Origin: Dermatophagoides farinae
Taxonomy: Eukaryota > Arthropoda > Arachnida > Sarcoptiformes > Pyroglyphidae
Direction: 5' to 3'
NCBI RefSeq assembly: GCF_024713945.1
Contig: NC_134685.1
Location: 3,528,342 to 3,592,341, forward strand
DNA: 64,000 bases
The notes beneath the pieces were generated by a model that saw only the letters and a list, made by a program, of their open reading frames with translations, did no database searches and had not been told where the DNA came from. Positions within the stretch are counted from its first letter, which is position 1. Every line of letters starts with the position of its first letter. Shown piece by piece: positions 1 through 13,908 of this stretch. The position numbers were made by a program, and so were the translations under genes.

Positions 1-1670
1 TCATCATCGTTCAAAGGTAAAATTTTCTTTTGTCCGAATTACTTTGGTTGAAAAAAATTCATTTCTTCACTTCATTTTGTTGTTCACTTCCATTTTCTCT
101 CTCCCCATCTCATGTTCATTATGGTTATCATCATTATCATTAGTATTAGGATAGTGAGAGAGAATAAGAGAGAGAGAGACAAAGTTTCCTTACTTAGTAT
201 ATGATGATGTTGGTGATTCTAATGATTATTTGCCAACATTTTTTACATCTTTTTTCAACATACAAACGGTACATTTTCATTCATTTCGATAGGGTGATTA
301 TTGGTAGTAAAAGTGTGCTTTGTTTTTGTTTATGGATTGCGGTGTGTGTGCGAAATTGACGGTCGTGTCATGGAATTTTTACTTGGCTAAAACCCGAATT
401 TAGATTTCGTTATGTTTTACATAAATGCATTTTTCCTATACTTATTTTCACTATGAATTTTCGTTGAGGATGATATCATCTGTGAAACGCATCCATCAGA
501 ATCCGTGTTCAAATGATGATGACTGAGATGTTATAAAATGTTTTTGTTTTTTAATGGATTTTTTTTCTGTTTTTAAATAAAAAAAAAAGTTCAAAGTTTA
601 AATCGTGTTTTTGCGTGATCATATTTGATGGTGTTGTTATAGAAAAGATATCTTACTCATTTTCTTGGAATTTTTCTTCACGTCAAGAACCTTAAAATAA
701 ATTTTCCTTATTCTTCACGTAAGAATATTAATGATGTGTGTGTTTTTTTTGTTTTTGTTTTAGTGTGTGTGTGTGTGTGTTTGGATTGAAAATATGTGAA
801 TGTTTTATTTTGTTGTAATTTATTCATGATTTTTCATTTATTTTTGTTTACTTTTTCTGATGAAATTCAGTTCTTTTCTCAGTTGTATAACGGATAATGT
901 TATAATATAAGCCATTTTTATTTATATGACAGCAGTCATTACCAAAAGTAAAAAAATTTGCATGAATAAAAGACTTCATTAGAAGCAATAAATTAATATA
1001 TATGCTCTATGAATTTCGAATGTGAAATGGGAGGAAAATTTTAAGAAAAATTTTATCTATCAGTTGTTTGGATCTGATTTTTCAATTAAAGAAAACCACT
1101 TTCATGCCTTTTTTGATAGGAGTTATCTCATCTTTTTTTTCTCTTTCTGTTGTTGGCATTTTTTTTTATTTATCTCTTGTTTGGTTTCATTTTACATTGG
1201 TTGTGTGATTTACAACCGATACATTTATCTTTGTATTCGTGCGTGGTTCTAAACGGTTTTTTGAATCGAATGAAAACTGGTTCATTGTAAATGAAAAAAA
1301 GTTTTTTTCCCTCGTTTATAATTGAATTTTTTGAATCAGATCAGAAAACGACAAAAAAACCAATCGTTTCATGAATGGATGAATGCTGTGCTTGTAGCAA
1401 CAAACCAACCGACAGCAGCAATAGAAATGCAAACAAAAATGAACAGCAACAACAACTATGTTTGTGCGTGGGGTGTGTCAGTTGTATGTACTTTATGAAT
1501 TACGTAATATAAATTCCATGCACACATTGTCGCTTATTGAAAAAAAGTTTCATGCTACAATTGGAACAGGTCTTTTTTTATTCTTTTTTCCAATACCGTT
1601 TGAGTGAATGATTGTTTGTGTGTTTGTGTATTCAAGTATACTTGATTGCAACAAAAAAAATGAAATAAAA

Positions 1671-1803
1671 TAAAACCTAAGAAAAGAAATTCTATTCAGG
1701 TTTTTTTCGTTTCTTATCATGAAAATTTGATAAAAAATGTGCAAAAATTTATTGAATTGACCAACTTGAAAATGGAATTTATCAAATATAATTTCCCATT
1801 CGG
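1671..1803 (+). repeat. Inverted repeat, left arm (133 bp)
   Basis: This segment is the reverse complement of 2162-2294 over all 133 bases, with one mismatch that I can see (near 1799). The arms are separated by 358 bp. A transcript through both would fold into a long, almost perfect hairpin. No flanking target-site duplication or terminal motif of a known transposon was recognised, so it may be a fold-back element or a recent inverted duplication. Confidence 0.9.
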
Positions 1804-2161
1804 ACAATTTGTTTTTTTCTTGGTTGTTCATTTGTTTGAATTCTGCCGATTCTGCTGATTCTGCTTTAGCATAGTAGTAAATCAACCGAAATCATCAATT
1901 GATCTGTAAGAATTTTCGTATAGAAAGTTGGGGAAAAAATTAATCACTTCTTGGAATAGAACCAGGATGGATTCTAATAACTAATAATAGGATTTGATGT
2001 GATGCGATGAATAATTTGGTTATATTCAAATGAAGAAAAATGGCAACATTTTTCATTTCATTCATTTCCTTTTCAATTTCAATTTATTTATTTATTTATT
2101 TCTATCAGAATATTTACAATGAATAATAATGATGATGATGTTATAATAATAGTAACAATGG

Positions 2162-2294
2162 CCGAAAGGGAAATTATATTTGATAAATTCCATTTTCAAG
2201 TTGGTCAATTCAATAAATTTTTGCACATTTTTTATCAAATTTTCATGATAAGAAACGAAAAAAACCTGAATAGAATTTCTTTTCTTAGGTTTTA
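2162..2294 (-). repeat. Inverted repeat, right arm (133 bp)
   Basis: Partner of 1671-1803 in opposite orientation, 132 of 133 positions matching by direct reading. The intervening loop (1804-2161) is ordinary AT-rich DNA with GAT and TTTA repeats. The near-identity implies recent origin, gene conversion, or selection on a hairpin. Confidence 0.9.
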
Positions 2295-5200
2295 ATGATC
2301 ATTGATCAACTCACTCACTTTAGTGTTTATTTATTTCTATTGGTCTATTTTGTTTCATCCACATAGAATGTGAACAATATTTCATTTGTTGTTTTTTGTA
2401 TTCCGTAATACGATTCTTGCCCTGAAGGACTGAATGAAATAATGATAATTTTCGTTGATTTTCCCTTAGGATAATTGATATATGAATGATTTGTATGGAT
2501 TGTTACACTCTACTTTTCGTTGTTGAGACGAAATTGTCTGTATGGGCAAACAATTTTAGAATTTAGGAAACAAAAACAAAAAAAAAATTCAATTCAATTT
2601 AATCAAATTGTTGAATCTAAAGATTGTGAAAATAGTGAGTGAGGCAATGAGTATCCAATAAATTATGTTTACTCAAACAAAACGAAAAAGAAAGAATGAA
2701 AAAAAACTAGTAGATCATCTGATTCACTTTGGAATTAAGTGATAATGGTGCCACTTTTTATCATTGTTATCGTTATCTAACGAAACCAAATTTTCGACCA
2801 AAATAGACACAAAGCGAAAGACAGACATAAATGAAGTAGAAAATTTAATTAATTAAATTTTAGAATTACAACTTGACTCATTTTTTTTGTTTGTTTGTTT
2901 GTGATCATGATTACCTGTATCTGTGTTTGTGTTTCTTTCAACTGAAAAATTGATATATTTTATCTTCAGTAAATTTTTTGCTTGTTTGATTTGCTGTTGT
3001 TCAGGTCATCTCCATTAACCTTTCTAAAACACACACAGACAGACAGACATCCATTTCGATCATTGCTTTCAATTTATTTACTTGATGTTTATTTTGATTT
3101 CGGTTCACTAGAGAATTGATGAGTGTAGGGAATAAAAGAAAAGTACCCTAAAATCGCGAATATAAGAATGAAATTTTCTCATGGAAAAAAGTTGTAATTG
3201 GTCGAATATTTTGAATTTTACTCATATAACATAACATAACATATAGATTTTTATTTTTCAAAAGCAGATCTGTTTCATAAGTTGTCAATTACAACAAATC
3301 ACTTCTTCTGAAAAAAACATCTGCGTCTTATAGTCGCGATTCTAGGGTAACTTATTTTCTCATTGAATCGAATGGAAAGAAAGAATTCTTTTTCGATTGT
3401 CAAAAAAATCCCGGTTTTTTAAAAGGAAATGTAATTTAATGAATTTTCAATTCCAATTGATTGATTGATTGATTGAATGAATGAATTGAAATGGAATTCG
3501 ACAACATTCGCCATTCTAATGTTTAGCCGAGATTATTTCTGGCAAAACAAAAAACCGACAGATATCATCGATGATATATCGTTTCTGGTCAACCAATTAC
3601 CGGATGATGATAATCAATATAAATCTTTTTTCTCTTTTTTTCTTTGGTAATTGATATGTGTATGTTTTAGTTGATTGAATAATAAATTGATGATGATGAT
3701 GATGATGGTGACGAAGAAATCCAATTATCAGAATTTTTTTCATTTATTTCCTGAATAAATGTTTTCGTTGCTGTTGTTGCTTGTTATGGTTGTTACTCTG
3801 GAATTTACATTTAATCCTTGATCCATGTTCGGGTTATAATTTGATTCTTCATTTCTCTTGTTTATGCTCTGGCCAAAATGTAATGTCATTATCATCTTAA
3901 TCATTTGTATTAGTGGGTTTCACTTGTGTTTCACAAACTTCATCAGCTGATAATGATGGCAAACGTCAAGAAAGCAGAAAGTTGTGTTTCATTTTTTTTC
4001 CTCTAAATTCCTGCTTTTCAATCCAATGGATTTTCCACACAATAATAATAAGCTCCAATGTCAAGAATCGTATATCACAGAAATTAGATCCGATATAAAT
4101 ATTCAGATTTTTAATCAATCAATTGATTGATTCAATGCATGCATGATTGTTTGTGACACATTTCCATTTGCATACTTTTCTTTTCTTTTCATTTTTCTTT
4201 CCGAAAAAATGGATATGAAATGCGACACATTTGTTTCTCACTTATATTCCTGGAATCGTGAGGATAATAAATAATAAATTATAATTGGTTCGATTTAAAA
4301 GTTGAGGAAATTTAAAAATTTGGTGGCCATCTTCATCGAATGGACAGAATTGGAAAAAAAATATTCCCATCATTTTGGACTGATTGATTGCCCTGTAGAT
4401 ATTTGTATTTGGGAAATGAAAAAAAACCTATTGAAAAATTCATGACAAACCGAACCGAACTGAAACTGGTGGCTGAATTTCTTGTTCGACGTTCTTTGTT
4501 TGGATTGTTTTTTTCGGTTACATGGAATAAAAGTTGATTTTCAAGTTTTTTTTTGTTCATTCATTCAACAATTTCATTCCTGCGCCAGAATAATAACCAA
4601 AAGAAAAAAAATGATTTCTATTCATTTTGTGATTATTTTATTTCCATTCCAGGTCGATTCTGTTTTTCGAAATATTATTTATTCTAAATTTAGAAAAGAA
4701 AAACTAAAATTGTTTTTTCACCTCAAATGAATGAATGAAAAAATTGAATTTGCAATCAGAGGATCCTAACACCATCTCCATCACCACTGTTGTTGGAAAT
4801 AGTTTTTTGTTCGTTTTTGTCTGTTTATTCATCATGTTCCAGAGTCATTGTCGTTGTTGTTTTCGGCTTTATTCTATTCTGAACGCGTCCACGCATACAC
4901 AAACGGATTTTTTGTTTAAATGTGAAAAAATTAGCTAAAAAACGACTAGCTACTAAGTTTTTTTCATTTTAAAATTTCAATTTAGCCAATAATGTGCACA
5001 TTTTGTTTATAGAGTTTTCATCATAATGATTGAATTGGTCCTTCACTATTTAGGTTTTACTGGTTCATTTCTCCTCTTTTTCATAAGAAGACATTGAGAG
5101 ATGAAAAATGTGTTTGTATATCTTATATGTTAGATCTAGAGTAGAGTATTAATTATTATTAATGTTAATATCATCCTTATTATGGTCTCTGAGCTTTTCC

Positions 5201-6410
5201 GTTCTTTTTTGTTCGTGATTCTATCGCATTTCAAATGGCGCAAAGTATGCCTATTGTTAATTACCGGATTTTTTTTATTTCAACTTGGAATTTAAAGTCA
5301 AAAACTAAGTAATAAGCACACACACACACACACACATGGAACATTTGTTTTACCGGAATTAAAGTATGACTCAACTATCGACCAATGGTAGCAATGTATA
5401 TAAACAGCTTCTTCTTCGTGTTGACACAAAACACACATGTGCTCTATTCATTTGTTGTTACACACATCACATCATGGTTTGGTTTGACTATAATTTTTAT
5501 TTTTTATCATTCATACTTGTATTATTCATATTCAATAAAACTAAATAGTTGTTGTTGTTGTTGTTGTATGGGGAAATTTCCATTTTACAACTACAACCGC
5601 TTCTCTAGGGAAATTTTGTAAATTTTTCCGAGATGAAAAAAATTGACAAAATTCTGGAATAAATTTTGAACATGTCTACTAAAGTAGCCAACTTTATTAT
5701 CATAATCTAACGAAACAAAACGATAGGGAAATAATGGCCAAATCAAATTATCTACTCAGATCATCAGGTTCATACATTTTTTCTTTTGAAATGCATTTCA
5801 TTGGAATCAGCTCCATCATTATGAATTGAAAAAAATTCAAAATTCATTGATCCATAATCTTCTTATAGGTTCTTTATCATTAATCGAGAGAGGCGGAGAC
5901 ATATTGAATTTATCTATTAATATTTGACAACGACTAAAACATTTATTTATTAATTATGACCAACATGAATTCCATTAACCCGTAATACAAAGGAAAAATT
6001 GACCCATTTCATATATAGGTCGATATCGACATAGCAAAACTTTTCATGAACTTGAGATGAACTTGAAGATGAACTTTTCATCAATCGAAATTTTTAAAGC
6101 AAGGCAATTTTCTTTCTATTTCCCTTGATGAAATTTAGTTTATTCAGTTTTTTTTTATTTTTTTTCTGGATGACGATGAGAAATCAATTCCAGGTGTATT
6201 TCCGATATGTTCAGATTCAAATTTCTGTTTGGCATTTTGATTATGTTTCTAGGTTTTTAAATTTTAATTTAAATTCAAGGAAGTCAACACAAAATAATCG
6301 ATTATTATTATGGCCGAAGGATTTTTTCGGTTTTTCTCAAAAGACCATTTTCCATTGATGATTAGTCATGATGATTATGATGGAAAATGTAAAATTTCTA
6401 AGAGAAATAG

Positions 6411-6529
<119 letters not shown>

Positions 6530-7476
6530 AACGAATCCATTGAACTGGAAAATGATTCCACCATTTTTTCAAGTAATAAAACGACAAATTTTTGCAATCA
6601 TGATAATATGATGATGATGATGATGAGATCCACGCGAATTGGTCATATTATACATGTCTCTTTTGCTTTCGCTTTGTTTCTTTGTTTGTTTGCCTGCAAA
6701 TTATGATGATGATTATTATCATCCTCCTTATAAATGGTTCAGTGATTTCATTGTGATCATAATTTACCAATGGCATATCATTATGACCGGAAACTAAAGA
6801 AAATTCATCAATTAATTTGTGTATACATTACATTGCTTGAATCGATCGAATCGAATGGCGAAATGTGAAGAAAAATCATCGATGAATAAATGAATGCCAA
6901 CATGATGATGTTACAGAAATATGTCCATTTTGATTTGATTTCCATTTTCATGTTTAAATCATGGTTGGTTGTCATGAAAATTGTCGTTTTCTTTCTCATC
7001 GAGAACGAAAGAGAAATTTATTTAAATTGAAATTATAAACAGGCAAACAGAAAGAAGTGGTGCCATTAGATTTACAATTTAATGTTGAAAGACAATAGAC
7101 AAAGAAACAAAACAAAAAATTCTTTTATTCTTCGCAATTTGCCACCAGAAAAAAGTGATGTGGAAAAGCCAACTTTTCTTTGTTCATGCTCCTCATTTCA
7201 AATCAGATTGAATGAATTTGAAAACTTTTCTGTTTTTCTGTTTTGTTTTTCGTCATCATTTCGTATGCTGATAACAACAACAACAGAAATCGTCCGTTTT
7301 GATTGTTTATTTGTTGTTTGTTTCCTTTTTTCGAGGTTCTGCATATCTCATCATCATCAATCACTTCGGGCATAAATTCTTTTCCATCATCATTTTTATT
7401 TCCTGGGTTTATTTTTTCATCATTTTTTTTCTCGAAAATTTCCAATTTTCTCTTCATAACCAGCTTCTTTCTCTTG

Positions 7477-7509
<33 letters not shown>

Positions 7510-10500
7510 GGTAAACAAATCAGGGTTTGAATTTCGTTTTTTTACAAAATATAAGTGTTTTGTTTTTGAAATTTAAATTTAAATTTTGTGTTTGGTTGTT
7601 CGAGCGGCGGAGAAAATAAATACACACACATGCATACGTGAATTGGATTTTGTTCAAGTTTTTTCAAAAAAAAAAGAAAAAGAAAAACATTATAGTGGGT
7701 GGGAATCACCAGCACTCTTTTACTTTTGGTTTGATTTGATTTCCAATAAAATCATGCATGAACGTTGCTTTATTTCTTTTTACTTGTTCAAACAAAACAA
7801 AACAAGAAAACGAAATTGTCACCATATAGTTCATCATTTATTGGAATGTCCAGCATAACACTAGAATGTAAAAAGTGAAGAATATTGTCAACAAGTCTTG
7901 AATTCCAGGAAAAAAATTTTTCGAATTCATTTTCATCAACGTGTTCACTATATGCTGTGTTGGTCACTTCTATTTATAAATACACAAATGTTTCTATGTT
8001 ACGAGATAGTCCATTCGAATTATTATCGAAATGTAATTTGATTACAATTTGTTTGGCATTCTTTGTCGTTTTCTGCCCTGTGGAATGTTTCTGAAATTCC
8101 AATTGAATTATCATCATTTTTATTTCTGAATTTCTGAAATGCTCTAATTATTTTGTCGATCCGATCATGATGATCGAAAAATTTGTGAAAGAAATGTTAG
8201 CCACATTCAAGTGAAACAGAAAGACATGATGATTTTTATAGTAAATAAAAATTTCTTCATTGTCCAATTTGAATTCGATCATCATGGATCTGGACTTGGC
8301 ATCCTCATCATTGTTACCATTTTTTAATTTTTTTTCCTCATTGTTTCGTTTGTCTTTTTATTTTTATAATACTGAATAATCATTATGATAATGAGCGAAT
8401 AAATGACGAGAAAGAGAATGAAACAATTTCCATTCTGTTTTTCAGCTAAATGTTTCCTTAATTAGCATCAAACATTCATTTGCTAAGTATCATTGTTATT
8501 ATTTGATCATCATCATTCATACATTCACAGATAAATGACACAATCTGATAGGAAAGAGAGAAATATTAATTATTTTTGTCTTTTAATTATCATTATTATT
8601 GTTATCATTATTATTATTATCTTTTTTCCCCTCAATTGTCATATTCTCATCATATGCTATTTCACTTTTCCACTAAATTCTTGTCTGCCTGTGTGCATGG
8701 TTTTATATATGAAAAGTATGGCCATTCAAGAATTGTATTTCAAATTGAACTTGAAATGTTTTGACTATTTTTTATCTATATGAAAATGTATTGATCTGAT
8801 TCGATTGGACAATATTGACGTTGTTATTGTTATTGTTATTGTTGTTTTGGCCATCTCAATTGATTTTTGTCATTTGTTTCGAAATGAAGAGAGAGAGAGA
8901 GAGATTTGCCTGGATCGATTCTCTTTTTATTCAATTCATTTTTTTATCCAAGAATGGGAAAACTAATAACAATGATCATCTTGATTTCATCAGTGAAAAT
9001 GAATGAATTAAATGTCGATATCACTTATATTCAGATATGCTTGAGTAATTTCAAAGAAATAAAACAAAAAACGAAAAAATAACAATATCGATTTAGACAT
9101 ACTTAATTAGAATCAATAAACAAAAAGCATGGAGGAAAAAATTTTCCCCAGAATTAATATCGACCAACAACAAAAATTTTCAATGAAATCACAGATTATA
9201 ACAACAATGACGACAATTGACAATTTTAATGAATAATTATTGCACAACACACACACAGAGAGAGAGAGAACATTCTGTCGAACTATAATATTTCACCACT
9301 CACCCAATATATAGATAGCCTTAAAGCATTAATTTATTGCATCCACTTTTACTAATCAAACTATCGATTTTTTGTTTTTCTTTCTTTACTGCTATTTTTC
9401 TGATTCACACAATGAAACATTTATATAGTGTGTGTGGATGGATGGATATGAAAGAATTGTCAGTGCTAGTATTTATCAAGGGCAATCTCGGTAGGTGGTG
9501 AGGTTGTGTGTTTCAGGGCAAATTCCTGTCAAATTATCAATTAATCATTCAATAACATCGATGATGATGATGATGATGATGATGGGATTCGTAGATTTTT
9601 TTCTTTTTGGTTGCTGTCTTAATTTGATAGGATTTTTTCGTTATGGTTGTTCTTGTTATTGAAATGTTTCGAAATTTTCTGTCATCATTCCATTCCATTT
9701 CATTTCATTGAAAATATTCATTGGTTACCCCGATTTTAACGCTTGTATCCCTTCACATGGATACATAAATACATAAATAACCGTATCTAGCCCGCATTTC
9801 TCAAATCGTTCATTTCTGTTCCAAAAAGATCCACATCTCTCTGCTAAAAACTAATTTGATGGCTGCAAAAAATGGTGACGATGATTGCATTTCCCATTTG
9901 GGAATCCATACAAATGTGTTTGTTTGTTTGTCTATGGAAAAGGTATTAAAATTGAGAGAAAAAGAAAAGATAATAATTTAATCATCAAAATCATCTTCAT
10001 TCTGATTTTTCCAAAACTTTTTTCCGCATGTATGTTTCCATGGTTTTTGTTCCATTTTCGTTTTCCGATCTATATTGGGATTATTATTTCATCATCAATC
10101 AATCAATCAATTGATATTTAAATCATTCGATATTTTTTCTTTGCTTATTAGGAATTTTTATTTTTCAAATTCTCATGAGAAAATATGATGTGTGATTGGA
10201 GATGAAAATCAAAAAAAGAAAAAACAGACCTGAATGTTTATTCAATCAACCATTCACACACACACACACATAAACAGATGACAAGAAAATAAAAATAAAA
10301 TACATGACAAACACACATAGGGTGAAAAATAACTGTTAATGCAAATCATCAAGGAATGAATGAATGAATGTTTCCGCTTTGCTTTCAAACACATTCATCA
10401 TTCATGCAAATTTAAAGTTTTGTTGCTGTTGCTATTTTTCTCTCTTTCTATCTCTCTCGCACTGACACGCAGGTCAAAACTTTGAGCAGTTATTTTTCTT

Positions 10501-13500
10501 GGATACCTGGAATTTTTGCCAATTTTTGTTTCTGGTTGTTGATGATGATGAATGATGATTTGTATATAGGGTTTGTATAATCGAAGAAACAAATGAGCCA
10601 AAAAATTCAACCTATCTGTGCTTGTGTATGTGTGTGTGTGTGTGTGTGTATGGATATTCAATTGCCAACCAATCAATTCATTTGGAATAAAAATTTGAAT
10701 TTTTTTTCTCGACGAACGGATGGGCGAAGGAAGTAGCTCGTTAACACTACTCCCCCATAACTAACTACTATGGATGATGATGATGATGAGGAAAAATAAC
10801 CAAAGTTCCCAAAAATGATCGATCCGTGCAGAGAAAAAACCGAAGATAACCAAACCACTTAGTATAGATTTGGTTAGTTGAAGAGACCAACTATATCAGT
10901 TTACGGAATTTTTTGTTTCTTTTTTCTACTGGAAATCTTAAAAATTTCAAGAAAAGTTTTAGTTTTCATTTAATGAACATTTTTTTCCTCATCAAATCTA
11001 ATTCAAATAAGTCTTTTCGTGTGTTTGTGTGTTCATCTTCCAATCATTTCATTGCAGTATTTTTTATCCAATTTTTAGCAAGAAAAATTCACATGATGGT
11101 GATGATGCTTAAAGTAAACTATTTTAAACTAAACGAAATTTATTATGCTAATTAAATGTATGTCATGTATGTGTTGTTGTCGTCGTCGTCGTTGTTATTG
11201 TAAGTAATCATTATCATCATCATCATCTTTGAATGTAAATGAATGATGTAATCGTCACAAAATTTCAGAATAATTATGGTATTTATATACAAAAAAATAC
11301 TATGTTCATTTCTTTGGATTTTCTTTTTCTTTTGATTCTTTCAATAGACTTTTCAATTGATTTTGATTCATTTTGCTTTAAAAAATTCACTCAAGGAATT
11401 TTCCAATGAATAAATTGTGTTTTAAAATGAAAGTTTTCTAGCAACAAAATCGGTTGGATTTTTAAAGGTTTTTTTCCGAAAAAACCAAGCCAAACCAAAC
11501 CAAACCAAACAAACAAACCATTCATTCAAGTATCTATGTCTTATACCAGATTCGCTTGTAAGACGTATCTCTGTTAAATTAAATTTTCCAATTCATTTCC
11601 ATTACACATGATTACATTCCGAGCGTCTAAATAATAATCGACGATCTTTGTACTTGGTAGTTGATTAATTTCTCCATCATTTCATTTTATATTCACAACA
11701 AAATCACGTATTATGAACCAGAAACGAAAATCAATTGTTCGATTTTTCCATTCACAAATATATGCGAATATGGTTTCCAGTCACGAATTCGCACGCATAC
11801 CTGTAAGGAAATTTCTAAAAATAAATCAAATTCAAATATAACAAGAGAGAGGGAGAGAGAGAAATGGAAATGGAAATGGAAATGGAATTTAGATTCACGA
11901 ATAAATATAGATTCAAATTTGATTTTGCCGTCACTCTCTCGCTTTCTTTCCATTTATTGATTGATCGATTGAATCGTAGTCGATAGAATTTTTCCCGTTT
12001 GATTCGTGATTTTTTTGGAATGAGAAATTTTATCATTTAAAAATACGGGGTTATTTTTGTATGATTTTGCTTATCACCAAAAATGAACGAAAATTGCCTG
12101 AATTCAACTGTGTGGTAATTGAATAGTGTGTTTATCGAAAATGTATTCAACGAGAAAAACAAACAAACAAAAGTCACATTATACTGGACAGAATTGTTTG
12201 TAGTATATGTTTGTCCATGTCCACAAATTACATTATAATGCCTTGCATGGTTCCAAGATTATTCTCTATATAATGGTGCAAAGGGGGTTAATCTTGTGAA
12301 AATCTAGTAGCTAAATAACGTCTGAATAATGATCATCATCATTGAAAAAAGAAAATGTCATCAAGATTTGTGTGTGTATGAGTGTGTTTTAAAGATGAAA
12401 ATCATCTTTCCCTATCTATCTCATCATTATTAATGTGATGATGATACAAGCAAAAAAAATTCCAAGATTTCTTTTCTCCACGTTTTTGTTTTGTATTTAA
12501 TATACATTCAAGTGCTGATTCTTGAAATGGATCGATTTTGTTATCTTTGTAATTCATTCATTAAGTGAGTCAAATTTATGATATTTAGTATGGATGAGAT
12601 GGTGGAGAGAAGCAGAAAAAGCACTTCATAACTATCATTCGCCACCAACCAACTGGTGAAAAGTATTATTGTTATTTTTCTCAGAATAATAATAGTTTTC
12701 GACATTCATTCACAATTCAATTCAATTCAATTCATTCACTCTGTTAACTCATGTACAAGAAACAAAAGATTCTTATTTCGAATAAGTTAAAATTATACGT
12801 GATGATTATAATGTGGTAATGTGGTTGTTGGCCGAAAGCAATAATCATTACATCATTACATCATGTTATTTTTTATCATTTTTCACTTGTTCATGGTTCT
12901 CGGTCCCCAATGGAATTTGAAGAGAGGAGATGAAGGGGAAAAATTTAAATTTTTTTTCCATTTCATCATCATAAGCATCAACAAATGAAATGCGTTTTCA
13001 AACAACAACAACAGAATGGTTGGAAAATTTGTTTCTTTCAGCATTTTTTTTTTCATTCAACTTGACAATTACCGTCGAACGTCAATTCCACCCATTTATT
13101 TAAAAAAAACCGAAATATTCAAACAACCCTGTTGCAAGTAATCATTCTGTCTATCTGTCTCTCTTGAGATTTCTTTCTCTTTACCAAACTAACCGAAAAA
13201 AATGCCAAAATTGATTCATCATCGATTCTTCCCATATTCACATCACATCACTACTTTCGAAATTAAGCCAATAATGTCGATGATGATGATGTTGACTCTC
13301 AAGAGATAGTTGCTGTGTATAATAGAATAGAATATTTGCGATTGTTAATGATGATGAAAATCAGCAAAGAATTTTTTTCGCCATCCACTCATCAAATTGG
13401 ATTATTATAATGATGATTGTTGTTGTTGTTGTTGTTGAAGTGAACTGAATAACCATGCATGATTAATGCATGATATTCTATATTCACACAAACAGACACA

Positions 13501-13908
13501 ATTCTCGATAATAAAATCCTTATCTTATTGTTATTGAATTTTGCTTCAAATCATCGGCTTTTTTTCCCATTACATAAAACTTTATTATTTCAATGAGGAT
13601 TTTCGTCAATTTTTCGGATGAGGGAAAAAATGTAACAAAATTTATGAACAACTGTTAATGTTATTTTCTGTGTACACATGTGTGTGTGTATGTGATTCGA
13701 ACCGAATCTTTGTTTTGCATTATCAGATTGGTTTTATTGCCGATATCAAAGTCCGTTCATCATTCTTCACTCGTGATTATTTTGATCAAATTGTCAAATG
13801 TTGTTCACAATTTGTATTCGAATTCTAATTTTTTTTCTTTATTTTTCTATATTTAGATTCATCCCACCTCATTTTAGTGAATGAATGTGAATAAATAAAA
13901 TAATAATT

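Noticed and set aside
3562-3577. 16-bp perfect palindrome ATATCATCGATGATAT
   Set aside because: Expected by chance in such AT/ATC-rich sequence; no partner site or gene nearby.
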